Below are positions 17,404-26,213 of a DNA stretch of 64,000 nt, piece after piece; the stretch's first letter is position 1, and every line of letters starts with the position of its first letter. The DNA comes from Lewinellaceae bacterium SD302 (GTDB taxonomy: Bacteria > Bacteroidota > Bacteroidia > Chitinophagales > Saprospiraceae): contig PDLQ01000011.1 of assembly GCA_002591745.1 (NCBI GenBank), forward strand, positions 1 to 64,000, written 5' to 3'. The translations under genes were made by a program, and so were the position numbers. The notes under the pieces were generated by a model. That model was not told the DNA's origin, searched no databases, and was given only the letters and a program-made list of their open reading frames with translations.

Positions 17404-20337
17404 ATGCCCCTGATTGCCATAATTTTTGCCCTCCTTTTTTCCACCAGTCTCTCCGCACAATACTTTCAGCAGCGCGTCGATTACCGGATCACGGCCGAAC
17501 TGGATGACCGCACCCACTTTCTCCACGCTAACCTGGAAGTGGACTATACCAATAATGCTCCGGAGGCCCTGACGGAGATCTATTTTCACCTCTGGCCCCG
17601 GGCGTTCAGCAGCGACAATACCGCCTTCGCCCGTCAGCAACTGCGCGACGGAGAGACGCGATTTCATTTCTCAAAAAACAGTGAGCGGGGAACGCTGGAT
17701 AGTTTGGACTTCAAGCTTGTCCGGCCGGGAAGGGACGGGGTGGCAGAACAGTCTTTAGAATGGAGCTACCCCGACCCGGGCAATCCGGATATTGCGCTTT
17801 TGCAGTTGCATGATCCACTGCCCAGCGGTGCGAAAGTTACCATCACTACACCGTTTCGGGTGAAGATTCCGGCCAGTTTCAGTCGCCTCGGCCACGTTGG
17901 CCAGTCTTACCAAATGACGCAATGGTATCCCAAGCCGGCAGTTTACGATCAGGACGGCTGGCACCCGATGCCTTATCTGGACCGGGGAGAATTTTACAGT
18001 GAATTCGGCAGCTTCGACGTGAGCATCACCCTGCCGCAAAACTATCGGGTGGGGGCTACCGGCGTACTACAGAATGAAGCGGAAACCAATTGGCTGCTAA
18101 ACCTGGCCGCAGCTACCGAGCAAGAAATGGACAGCCGTAGCGATCTCTCTGAATACGCCGTGGATGAGTCTTTTCCACCTTCGGCTAACGCTAAGAAAAC
18201 ACTACGCTACCTGGCCGAGGATGTGCACGACTTCGCCTGGTTTGCTGATAAACGCTTCAAGGTGCTACATGATCAAGCATACGGTAGCAATGGGCAGGAA
18301 CTACACCTGTGGGCATTTTTTAACGAAACAGAAGCCGCCTACTGGAAAAAGAGTATCCGGTTTTTAGAGTGGGCCATTGAGTTTTACTCCGAAAAGATCG
18401 GTATGTACCCCTACCCCCAGGTAACGGCCGTGCAAAGCGCCCTGAGTGCCGGAGCGGGGATGGAGTACCCGATGATCACGGTCATCGGTCGTAGCTACGG
18501 AGAGCCCTGGCTGAACGAAGTGATTGCCCACGAGGTTGGCCATAACTGGTTCTACGGCATCCTGGCTACCAATGAACGTACCCACCCGTGGATGGATGAG
18601 GGCTTTAATTCTTTCTACGAGCGGCTATACATGCAGCGCCGTTATGAGGAGCCACAGGACAAATACTCTATTCTGGGTCAATCAGTCAACATTGGTCAAC
18701 TTGGTTACCGCTACCAAACCTTGCTCGGGGCCGGCCAGTCACCCGATATGGACTCGGACAGTATGGCCGAGAACAATTACTGGTTGAACGCTTACAGCAA
18801 ACCGGATCTGGCCCTACAATATCTGGTGCTTCAATACGGCCAGGATTCAGTAGATCAGGCGATGCAACGCTACTACGAAAGCTGGAAATTCCGTCATCCC
18901 GGTCCGGATGACGTCAAGGCTGTTTTCGAGGATTATTTTAAAGCAGATCTAAGTTGGTTATTCGACGATTTTTTACGCAGCAACAATACGGTCGACTATT
19001 ACATAGATCGCGTAAAAGGCAGCTATGCCCTAAAACGTAAAGGCGACATCGATGCCCCCGCCGAACTAGAAACCGATTTTACCAACAGTGCAGACGGCAG
19101 GGTTGTGCTGACCGGGCCGCTGGACCTAAATGACAGAAATAATTTCCTGAGCAGACCACTGGATTTTTCGCTTCTGATCGAGCCGCAGGACAAGTTTGGT
19201 AGTCGACATCTTTTTTACTTACCGCTACTAGGTGCAAATGCCCAGGATGGATTAATGGCCGGAGCGGCCCTTCATAACCGTACCCTGGAACCAAAAATCG
19301 TAGAATTTTTAGTAGCCCCGGCCTATGGCTTTAAAAGTAACAAGCCGGCCGGTTTCGCGGGCCTGCAGTGGCGACTACCGGAGGGCCTACGCCCAGGCTT
19401 TGCCAATACGGGTAAACTTAGTTTGGGCTATCAACGCTTCAGTAATTTTGAATTCCGGGATGAGGCCTATCAATATCAGCGACTGGCTGGAAAGTGGAGC
19501 TACGATTTCGCTACCTCTCCGATTCGGCAACTCAAGTCGTCCGTTTCCGCTCAGGTCGTAAATATCTGGCAAAACCGACCAGATTTCAATGAAGAGGGCG
19601 ATTTGGCAGGCACACAAACTCGTGGATCCACTTTCACACGTTTGTTGTATGAACGCAGTAAAACGGACATCATCAACCCCCGGAGCCTCACCTTAAATCT
19701 GGAATACGGCACTCCCGGCGCTGTATTAACCGACGATTACTTAAAAGCCGAAATAGAATGGACCGGCGGCTACCAATACCAGCAAGATCGCTTCATTCGT
19801 TGGCGACTATTTGGCGGTTACTTTCTGGCTAATGAGCTACGAGAGAGTAATTTTACCCCCAATTACGCCTTCAGCCTGGTGGGCAATGCCGCCTCGGATT
19901 ATGCTTTCGACAATATCTACCTGGGCCGCCGCGACGACCGCAGCTATGGTCAGCAGGTCAGCTCACGGATGGGCGGCTTTCGCGTGCCCATCGACCGGGC
20001 GCTGGGTATCGGAGTCAGTAACAATTATATGGTGGCGCTCAACCTGGACGCTCGCTTGCCCATCGGCCCGACAGCTTTTCCGCTGGGCATTTTCGTAGAC
20101 GCAGCCAGTTATGGGCGCAGTCCCATCCGAGCCGACGGAGAAGAGGCCTTTCAATGGGTTGGTGGCCTGTCCCTGAATTTCCTGGATGGTCAGGTTGGTA
20201 TTTACGCTCCTCTCGTCGGCAGCGATTTGCTGGATAACAGTCTCGATCAGCGTGGTGGTTTCATCAAGAGTATCGGCTTTAAATTATCGATGACCAGCTT
20301 CCTGCCGTGGGAACTGATCGATGACATCAAACTTTGA
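17404..20337 (+). CDS. M1-family metallopeptidase (aminopeptidase N-like), secreted
   Basis: The 977-residue zinc peptidase has a signal peptide (1-19, STSLSAQ). Seen: an N-terminal beta domain, the exopeptidase-type motif SAGAGMEYPMI near residue 346 in place of the usual GAMEN, then the zinc motif HEVGHNWF and the third ligand in WMDEGFNSFYERLY. A C-terminal region of about 380 residues has strand-rich, barrel-like segments such as KLSLGYQRFSNFEFRD and WRLFGGYFLANELRES. Many Bacteroidota M1 proteins carry such long tails. Probably periplasmic or surface-located peptide degradation. Confidence 0.9.
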   Translation: MPLIAIIFALLFSTSLSAQYFQQRVDYRITAELDDRTHFLHANLEVDYTNNAPEALTEIYFHLWPRAFSSDNTAFARQQLRDGETRFHFSKNSERGTLDSLDFKLVRPGRDGVAEQSLEWSYPDPGNPDIALLQLHDPLPSGAKVTITTPFRVKIPASFSRLGHVGQSYQMTQWYPKPAVYDQDGWHPMPYLDRGEFYSEFGSFDVSITLPQNYRVGATGVLQNEAETNWLLNLAAATEQEMDSRSDLSEYAVDESFPPSANAKKTLRYLAEDVHDFAWFADKRFKVLHDQAYGSNGQELHLWAFFNETEAAYWKKSIRFLEWAIEFYSEKIGMYPYPQVTAVQSALSAGAGMEYPMITVIGRSYGEPWLNEVIAHEVGHNWFYGILATNERTHPWMDEGFNSFYERLYMQRRYEEPQDKYSILGQSVNIGQLGYRYQTLLGAGQSPDMDSDSMAENNYWLNAYSKPDLALQYLVLQYGQDSVDQAMQRYYESWKFRHPGPDDVKAVFEDYFKADLSWLFDDFLRSNNTVDYYIDRVKGSYALKRKGDIDAPAELETDFTNSADGRVVLTGPLDLNDRNNFLSRPLDFSLLIEPQDKFGSRHLFYLPLLGANAQDGLMAGAALHNRTLEPKIVEFLVAPAYGFKSNKPAGFAGLQWRLPEGLRPGFANTGKLSLGYQRFSNFEFRDEAYQYQRLAGKWSYDFATSPIRQLKSSVSAQVVNIWQNRPDFNEEGDLAGTQTRGSTFTRLLYERSKTDIINPRSLTLNLEYGTPGAVLTDDYLKAEIEWTGGYQYQQDRFIRWRLFGGYFLANELRESNFTPNYAFSLVGNAASDYAFDNIYLGRRDDRSYGQQVSSRMGGFRVPIDRALGIGVSNNYMVALNLDARLPIGPTAFPLGIFVDAASYGRSPIRADGEEAFQWVGGLSLNFLDGQVGIYAPLVGSDLLDNSLDQRGGFIKSIGFKLSMTSFLPWELIDDIKL

Positions 20338-20354
20338 TTGATTATCTTTACTAA

Positions 20355-20509
20355 GAGCTTGTTTGGATTTCTATTTCCTGAAAAACAAGCATTTATGAAC
20401 CTGGCGTCACCAAAAACAGATCGCTTGACCCGCCAAGCTCACAATTTTATGGTATAGTCAGAACCATAAATCATTGTTTTTCAGTTCATAGCAATTCCCA
20501 AACAAGCTC
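20355..20509. mobile_element. 155-bp MITE with TAA target duplication
   Basis: The ends are GAGCTTGTTTGG and its reverse complement CCAAACAAGCTC. Similarity between the arms continues for about 46 bases (CTGAAAAACAA, ATTTATG). The element is flanked directly by TAA at 20352-20354 and 20510-20512. It carries no gene. The 3-bp TNA-type duplication is compatible with IS5-group mobilisation, which is inference because no transposase is present in the window. Confidence 0.8.
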
Positions 20510-20541
20510 TAATATTTTTAACGCTCTAAAACCCTTTCAAC

Positions 20542-21105
20542 ATGAAATGGAATTACCTCTGCCTGCTTATGCTGGCCTTTACATTCGTTATCTCCGGCTG
20601 TGGAGATGATGATGACAATAGCTCCGCCGACCTTGTCGGCACCTGGGAGATGGTCGACTTGAATTACACCGGTGAATCTTCGACCACAAACGCCGGCCTG
20701 ACCGCAGAAACCGACTTCACCGGTACTGGCATCAACATGGACTTCACCATCGTCTTTAACGAAGACGGTACTTACATCACTGATGGTGACTACGAAATTG
20801 AACTGACGTCTATCACCACGTTTCAGGGTACTTCAAGTACGGATGTACAGGTCATTCCAATCAACGATATCATGGGGAATGGAGAGTACTCCGTCTCTGG
20901 AAACATCCTTACCACCATGGGAGGATTCATCTCCTTTGATGCTACTGGCATGACTATGACGAGTCCTAATGAAGAGGCGATGTCCGAGTTCTCACTCGTT
21001 GGCGATCTGCTTACTTTTTCCGCAGAAACCGCAACCAGTACGAACCAGTCCGGAGTCATTGCCACGAGTTCCACCAGTTCTGTTTTTGTACTCGAACGCC
21101 AGTAA
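20542..21105 (+). CDS. Lipocalin-like surface lipoprotein
   Basis: The 187-residue lipoprotein has lipobox ending FVISGC (Cys20), followed directly by GDDDD. That acidic patch is of the kind used in Bacteroidota to send lipoproteins to the cell surface. The body begins LVGTWEMVDLNYTGE and contains FTIVFNEDGTYITDGDYEIEL, the strand-turn pattern of lipocalin-like domains (DUF4923/lipocalin_5 type). Its ligand is unknown. Followed by a strong hairpin terminator. Confidence 0.7.
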   Translation: MKWNYLCLLMLAFTFVISGCGDDDDNSSADLVGTWEMVDLNYTGESSTTNAGLTAETDFTGTGINMDFTIVFNEDGTYITDGDYEIELTSITTFQGTSSTDVQVIPINDIMGNGEYSVSGNILTTMGGFISFDATGMTMTSPNEEAMSEFSLVGDLLTFSAETATSTNQSGVIATSSTSSVFVLERQ

Positions 21106-21129
21106 AAGCCCCGCATTTATGATTTAGAT

Positions 21130-21165
21130 CGGCCTGGTTGTTTTAAAACGACCGGGCCGTTTTAT
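21130..21165. terminator. Hairpin terminator after the lipoprotein gene
   Basis: CGGCCTGGTTGTTTT pairs with AAAACGACCGGGCCG (two G-T wobbles), followed by TTTTATC. This is a strong intrinsic terminator and could work in both directions. Immediately after it, TATCTTCG at 21163-21170 may be the -7 box of the next gene. Confidence 0.8.
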
Positions 21166-21191
21166 CTTCGCTACATAAAAACCACCAGATT

Positions 21192-21695
21192 ATGACCCTC
21201 GGCGAAGCCTTCGATTACGTATCCGCCAATCCGGAATACATTTTATTCTACTTTGCCATAGTTCCCTTCGCAGCCTTACTGGCTGGCTGGATGGAGCGCG
21301 AAGAAGGCCACTTACCACCCTGGAACTACCTCTACAGCACCCTGGTCTTTATGGTAGCCATTCCCGCTATCCTGGCCATCGGCTTCGGGGTTTATAAATG
21401 GTTGTTCGAGCGGGAAAGCATCATGAATACCAACCTGTTGCTCCAGGTATTGCCCGTAGCCAGCATGTTGCTCACCTTCTTTATCATTAAGCGAAACGTA
21501 ATGGTTAATGCCCTCCCCGGCTTCAACCGTCTCAGTGGACTGGTGATGATGATTGCTGCAACCATGTCCATCATGTGGTTCGCTGACCGGGTACGAATAA
21601 TTGTTTTCAGCTACTTACCCATTCAATATCTGCTGATCATTTTCTTGGTGCTGCTATTCGTGATTCGACTGGGCTGGAAGCGTATTGCTGCTTAA
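21192..21695 (+). CDS. Four-helix integral membrane protein, unknown function
   Basis: The 167-residue protein has hydrophobic helices at about 16-35, 50-72, 83-99 and 117-160 (the last probably two). A charged turn (GWMEREEGHLPPWN) near residue 36 and ERESIMN near 76 give the loop pattern. No family is recognised. The esterase gene starts 12 bases after the stop, so the two are probably co-transcribed. Confidence 0.65.
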   Translation: MTLGEAFDYVSANPEYILFYFAIVPFAALLAGWMEREEGHLPPWNYLYSTLVFMVAIPAILAIGFGVYKWLFERESIMNTNLLLQVLPVASMLLTFFIIKRNVMVNALPGFNRLSGLVMMIAATMSIMWFADRVRIIVFSYLPIQYLLIIFLVLLFVIRLGWKRIAA

Positions 21696-21707
21696 TCCCT
21701 ACCCCTT

Positions 21708-22526
21708 ATGCGATCTTTTCTTTTAACCCTGCTTTTGCTTCCTGCTTTTCTGTCAGCCCAGATTCAGGCAATCTCCGCTCCGCTGACTATTGGCGAAACG
21801 CTCTCTCTTCAGTCCAAAATTTTGGGTGAGGAAAGAAAGTTGAATGTCTACCTGCCCACTTACTACCAATACGACTCTCTCAAGAACTATCCGGTTATCT
21901 ATTTGCTAGATGGTTCCATGGACGAAGACTTCATGCACGTAGCCGGGCTGGTACAGTTTTGTTCTTTCTCCTGGATCAACGATCTTCCGGAAAGCATCCT
22001 CGTAGGTATCGCTAACGTAGATCGTAAAAGAGATTTTACTTACCCGACCAGAAACAGGAAAGACCGAAAGGAATTCCCCACCACCGGTGGCTCCGCAAAA
22101 TTTATCGACTTTCTGAAGAACGAGGTACAGCCACTGATCAACGAACGCTTTCGGACAAACGATACTACTACCATCATCGGCCAATCCCTGGGTGGACTGC
22201 TGGCAACAGAAATACTCTTCAAGCAGCCAGCTTTGTTCGACAACTACGTCATCATCAGTCCCAGTTTATGGTGGGACGACCAGTCGCTGCTTAAGTATCC
22301 GCTAAATTCCCGGGCGCTGACTAAAAACATTTTCGTCGGTGTGGGTAAAGAAGGTGAGATCATGGAAAACGATGCCCGTGCCCTCTACAACAAAGTTAAA
22401 GCCCGTGAGGACGGTATCAACCATATCCATTTTCAATACTTTCCCCAGCGGGACCACGGAGATGCTTTACATGAGGCGCTTTATCGGGCATTTGAGCTAT
22501 TGTTCAAGCTAAAAAACCTGGAGTAG
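21708..22526 (+). CDS. Alpha/beta-hydrolase, esterase-D/IroE-like
   Basis: The 272-residue secreted hydrolase has a signal peptide (1-17, FLSAQ) and belongs to the putative esterase family PF00756, which includes siderophore esterases and S-formylglutathione hydrolases. Seen: the strand YPVIYLLDGSMDEDF, the oxyanion/nucleophile elbow IIGQSLGGLLATE (Ser near residue 161) and the C-terminal FPQRDHGDALHEALY with the catalytic His. The TonB-like protein at 13756 is too far away to support a siderophore role. Substrate unknown. Confidence 0.85.
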   Translation: MRSFLLTLLLLPAFLSAQIQAISAPLTIGETLSLQSKILGEERKLNVYLPTYYQYDSLKNYPVIYLLDGSMDEDFMHVAGLVQFCSFSWINDLPESILVGIANVDRKRDFTYPTRNRKDRKEFPTTGGSAKFIDFLKNEVQPLINERFRTNDTTTIIGQSLGGLLATEILFKQPALFDNYVIISPSLWWDDQSLLKYPLNSRALTKNIFVGVGKEGEIMENDARALYNKVKAREDGINHIHFQYFPQRDHGDALHEALYRAFELLFKLKNLE

Positions 22527-22533
22527 AAAATAT

Positions 22534-23228
22534 TTAGTTTTCCGGAAACTCCAACGCCCGCACGAAGGTTCGGCTAACGGTGTCTTCAGTATTGAGTAGT
22601 TCTAACCACAGTGCCTCGCCTTTCCGGGAAAATGTCCACCAGCTCCGATCTAGTTCTTCTACGTAGGGAATCAACTCTACTTCAGCCTGGTGGCCGCGGA
22701 CATTGTAGACGCCACCGGTCCTCCCATCGCTGCGATAAAGAAAGTACTTACCATCCCAGCGAACGAACAGGTGGCTCAGCCCCTCCGCCTTCAGGTAGGG
22801 AGAAGTCCCTTCACTGTCCTTGAGTTCCCACAAACCGCGCAATTCGTCGGTATAACCCGCCGGGAGTTGTTCGATCCGTTGTAGTTCCACTTCGACCTCC
22901 ATTCCTTCTTCCGTTCGGGTCCAGAACATTTTATCGCCTTCTATTCGGTAGCCGAAGTCACCGAATTCATCGGCGGGAGAGTTGTAACTGGTGATATTCA
23001 ACGATTCTTCAGCTTCATTTAATTTGTACGTGCCCAAGCTGTGCTGTAGCCAACCGTTGCCCGATTGTTGGGTTCCGTCAGCTTGGAAACGAGTCCAGCG
23101 GGCATTGGGGTCATGCTCCGTTCACCGGCTTTTACTTCGGTAATTTCCCACAGTCCGACGATCGGTGGTTGCCCGGCTTCGCAGGACAAGAGAGTGAGCA
23201 AAGGCAATAGGCTGATTATTATTCGCAT
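22534..23228 (-). pseudogene. Lipocalin-like lipoprotein gene with a -1 frameshift
   Basis: The gene starts at 23228 with a lipoprotein signal (MRIIISLLPLLTLLSC) and continues VGLWEITEVKAGERSMTP. The frame then runs into a dead end with a stop near 23019. One base away, a second frame continues NARWTRFQADGTQQSGNGW and then GTYKLNEAEESLNI to the stop at 22534. Joining them gives a normal roughly 230-residue lipocalin-like lipoprotein. The break is at 23107-23110, a G4 run on the plus strand where G5 would restore the frame. This could be a sequencing error, recent decay or slippage. Confidence 0.8.
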
Positions 23229-23343
23229 AGCGATATTTAGGCATTAAGATTCCATAACCACTGATCCTGGTGGATACCCTCCCGATTTTGAACAAAGAGT
23301 TGCAAACTGTCTTTAAGCTTGAAACTCGTCAACCTACCTAAAT

Positions 23344-24249
23344 ATGCAGCGCAGAAAATTTATCCGTAATGCCACCCTTGGTCTGGCCGCCCTTGGTCTT
23401 TCGCCTACCCAGTCACTGCTGGCAAATCAGCTACTCGGATCTGCCGGCACGTTTAAAGTGATCCGCAATAACGTTGGCTACTACACTGAAAAGGGAGGCA
23501 CCATCGGTTGGCTGCTAAGTCCCCAAGCCAGTGTAGTTATAGACACTCAGTTTCCGGAGCAGTCCGAGAACTTACTATCGGGATTAAAAACCCGACAAAA
23601 TTTCGAGCAACTTGATCTCCTCATCAACACCCATCATCACGGGGATCATACGGGAGGTAACCCTGTTTTTGCCGGTTTATTCAAACAGCACGTTGCCCAC
23701 GCGAACGCTAAGATCAATCAGGAAATCAGTGCCCGTAAAGACGATAAGCTGGCTGATATTTTATTGCCAACCGAAACTTATACCGATACCTGGGCGGCAC
23801 AAACCGGAAATGAAATCGTCAGCCTCAACTATTTTGGTGCGGGCCACACGAATGGCGATAGCATAATTCATTTTCAAAACGCAAATGTGGCCCATCTGGG
23901 TGATCTGCTATTCAATCGCCGCTTTCCCTACATCGACCCCGGTGCCGGCGGCAACTTCAAAGGTTGGCAGAAGGTGCTCAAAAAGATTCGCAAGTATTAC
24001 GATAAAGACACCATATTCATTTTTGGCCACGCCGCCGAAAACTACCCGGTAACCGGTTCCGTAGCCGATGTAGAGGCTATGGAAAATTACATCAAGCGCC
24101 TCCTGCAGTACGTCAAAAAGGAAAAGAAAAAGGGCACCAGTCTGGACCAACTCGTTGCTAAAACCACGGTGATCCCAAAAGCGGAAGAATGGAAATACGG
24201 TGAGCGTCTGCGAGAGCGCAACCTGCGGGTGGCTTGGGATGAGGTATAG
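23344..24249 (+). CDS. Exported metallo-beta-lactamase-fold hydrolase
   Basis: The 301-residue protein has a twin-arginine-like leader (MQRRKFIRNATLGLAALGL, residues 1-19). The core shows the MBL-fold metal motif INTHHHGDHTGGNP near residues 94-105, the second histidine in YFGAGHTNGDSI, the Asp in VAHLGDLLFNRRFP and the terminal FIFGHA. It most resembles the Bacteroidota periplasmic group annotated only as MBL-fold hydrolase; the true substrate cannot be told. Not closely linked to lactam resistance genes. Confidence 0.88.
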   Translation: MQRRKFIRNATLGLAALGLSPTQSLLANQLLGSAGTFKVIRNNVGYYTEKGGTIGWLLSPQASVVIDTQFPEQSENLLSGLKTRQNFEQLDLLINTHHHGDHTGGNPVFAGLFKQHVAHANAKINQEISARKDDKLADILLPTETYTDTWAAQTGNEIVSLNYFGAGHTNGDSIIHFQNANVAHLGDLLFNRRFPYIDPGAGGNFKGWQKVLKKIRKYYDKDTIFIFGHAAENYPVTGSVADVEAMENYIKRLLQYVKKEKKKGTSLDQLVAKTTVIPKAEEWKYGERLRERNLRVAWDEV

Positions 24250-24250
24250 G

Positions 24251-24277
24251 TTTTGGCTAACAAAGTAGCATTGATGG
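24251..24277 (+). repeat. CAAAGTAGC motif copy after the MBL-fold gene
   Basis: TTGGCTAACAAAGTAGCATT begins about four bases after the stop of the MBL-fold gene. It is in plus orientation and is the left partner of the copy at 25700. It sits in the leader of the next gene's transcript or promoter region. Confidence 0.75.
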
Positions 24278-24331
24278 TAAAGGCATTCAACCCGTTGCTT
24301 CGGACCAAGTTCAGCAGCTTGCCAGTTTCCA

Positions 24332-24339
24332 TACCTTTG
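24332..24339 (+). promoter_or_regulatory. Bacteroidota -7 box (TACCTTTG) of the cyanophycinase-like gene
   Basis: TACCTTTG matches TAnnTTTG and lies 21 bases before the ATG at 24361, a typical distance. No clear -33 TTG at 19-21 bases upstream. Confidence 0.45.
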
Positions 24340-24360
24340 AATTCTAATACCGCTTGTCCA

Positions 24361-25677
24361 ATGAAAAATTTAAAGCTCTTTCTCCTTTTCATGCTATTAC
24401 AATCTGGCCTCGGTCTCCAGGCCCAATCCTTCACCTCATTCTTTACCGGAGATACCACAGATTTTATTACCAATGACCATCAGTCCGGAACCCTGCTGGC
24501 CGGCGGCGGACCGGACAGTGACGCGGCTATGCGCTGGTTACTTCAGCGCGCTGGCGGCGGCGACATCCTGGTCCTGAGGGCTAGTGGCTCTGATGGTTAC
24601 AACGATTACCTCTTTGAAGACCTCGGCGTCAATGTCAATTCCGTAGAAACGATCCGGTTTAATGATGCCTCTGCTGCTAATGATTCTTACGTACTGCGCA
24701 GGATTGCTGAAGCCGAGGCCGTTTTCTTTGCCGGCGGTGACCAATCCGTCTACGTCGATTACTGGCGCGGCACACCGGTGCAGGACGCTCTGAATCAACT
24801 CATCACTGAAAAAGGAATTACCCTCGGCGGCACCAGCGCCGGCATGGCTATCCTGAGCGGAATCTATTACGCCCCGGAGAACCAAAGCCTTATCTCGGTG
24901 GAAGCCTTAGCCGATCCTTACCACCCCAACGCCGAAGGTATCAGTAATCAGCCATTCCTGAATGTGCTCTATTTGGAAAACACCATCACCGACACCCACT
25001 TCGAGCAGCGTGACCGCCAGGGTCGCTCCCTCGTTTTCCTGGCCAGAGCAATGGAATTGGTCGGTTCGCAGGCCACAACTATCTCGGCCAACGAGGCTTC
25101 GGCTCTGGCCATCGATGAAAAAGGAATTGCCCGCGCTTTCGGGGAGTTCCCAACCTACGGAGATTACATTTTCTTACTGGCTCCCGGTTGCACCGATACG
25201 CCGAATGGCCCCGAAACCATGCAGGCCGGCACTCCCATTGAGTGGAACCTGAATGGAAGGGCCGTTAGCGTATTTGTCATGCCAGCCGATGAGGAGGGAT
25301 CTAATTCATTTGACCTTACTAGTTGGAGTCCGCTCACCATGGAAGGAAGTTGGGAATATTGGACGATTCAGGATCAGTTTGTAAGCTTCAATACTAACGG
25401 CAGCGAACCAGCGGTCTGCCAGCCCAGTAGTGTCCGTGAATCTGGTCGGTCAGAGATCACGATCAGCCCCCAGCCCGTTCGTAACCAACTTTTTATCAAC
25501 GGATTAAATCAGCAAGTCGAGCAACTAGAACTGTTGAGTTCCGTCGGTCAGCGACTATTACAAATAAAACCGGGGGTGCCTTCAATAGACCTTTCCTCCT
25601 TTGAGCCAGGAATCTATTTTCTGCGGGTACGCTATCGTGACGGAGGGAGTGAATTTTTCCGGCTTATTCGTAGCTAA
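24361..25677 (+). CDS. Secreted cyanophycinase-like peptidase (S51) with T9SS sorting domain
   Basis: The 438-residue protein has a signal peptide (1-21, GLQAQ). Residues about 35-330 match the cyanophycinase family: GTLLAGGGPDSDAAMRW, FFAGGDQSVYVDYW, the nucleophile elbow LGGTSAGMAIL (Ser near 159) and ITDTHFEQRDRQGRS. The C-terminal 80 residues form a sorting domain (ISPQPVRNQLFINGL ... FEPGIYFLRVRY). It may cleave cyanophycin-like or isoaspartyl peptides outside the cell. The start at 24361 was chosen because the longer frame reads through the upstream repeat. Confidence 0.88.
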   Translation: MKNLKLFLLFMLLQSGLGLQAQSFTSFFTGDTTDFITNDHQSGTLLAGGGPDSDAAMRWLLQRAGGGDILVLRASGSDGYNDYLFEDLGVNVNSVETIRFNDASAANDSYVLRRIAEAEAVFFAGGDQSVYVDYWRGTPVQDALNQLITEKGITLGGTSAGMAILSGIYYAPENQSLISVEALADPYHPNAEGISNQPFLNVLYLENTITDTHFEQRDRQGRSLVFLARAMELVGSQATTISANEASALAIDEKGIARAFGEFPTYGDYIFLLAPGCTDTPNGPETMQAGTPIEWNLNGRAVSVFVMPADEEGSNSFDLTSWSPLTMEGSWEYWTIQDQFVSFNTNGSEPAVCQPSSVRESGRSEITISPQPVRNQLFINGLNQQVEQLELLSSVGQRLLQIKPGVPSIDLSSFEPGIYFLRVRYRDGGSEFFRLIRS

Positions 25678-25699
25678 TCCGACTCAGTTTTTTGTCAAT

Positions 25700-25876
25700 C
25701 CTGCTACTTTGCTATACTCCCCTCGGCCACAAGAGATGAAAATTTGACGAGATGATTTTTTCGGCTGGCAAACTGGCGAGACGCAGGCATAGCCGTAGCT
25801 ACGGCCAGACTCGGCGGTGAAGCCAGCCGGAAAAAGCGGCCGTCAAAAATCAACTGGTGTGACCGAGGGGAGTATA
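25700..25876. repeat. CAAAGTAGC motif (inverted) joined to 164-bp element, copy B
   Basis: CCTGCTACTTTGC at 25700-25712 runs straight into the second copy of the 164-bp near-palindrome (25713-25876; ends TATACTCCCC and GGGGAGTATA). The two copies differ from each other at scattered positions only, and the internal inverted segments (TTTTTTCGGCTGGC against GCCAGCCGGAAAAA) are conserved. The rest of 25877-26213 has no gene. Confidence 0.85.
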
Positions 25877-25997
25877 GTATTCTAAACCAACCGCTTTTGA
25901 ATAAGAGAGTAATAAATTGAGGAAAAGCCACTCTTTGTAGTTCCTGCATTCGCATAACGTATTGAATTTTAGTTATGATTAGCGGCCCGGTCATTTT

Positions 25998-26099
25998 GAA
26001 ATACGTCGCTCTCCGAGCGGCTTCAACCGAAACATATACCCTCTGCTTTAGACAGGCTCCAAATTGTTATTACTAGCCGCTCGAAGAGCGGCGTATTCT
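25998..26099. repeat. Inverted repeat, 25-bp arms, GCTCTCCGAGCGGCT type
   Basis: The arm at 25998-26022 contains ATACGTCGCTCTCCGAGCGG. The arm at 26075-26099 is its reverse complement with about four mismatches. About 52 bases lie between. No gene inside. It lies in the 536-base gap before the aminotransferase gene, next to the 164-bp element, so this gap is a repeat island. Confidence 0.7.
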
Positions 26100-26213
26100 A
26101 CTACAGTTCTTATTTGAATCACTTCAACATCGACGGATATTTGAGGATGCCTTCCAATATGGGATATTCAATTTATTGGAAAGAACCCGGGGTCGAGAAA
26201 CTCCACCAGGGGG

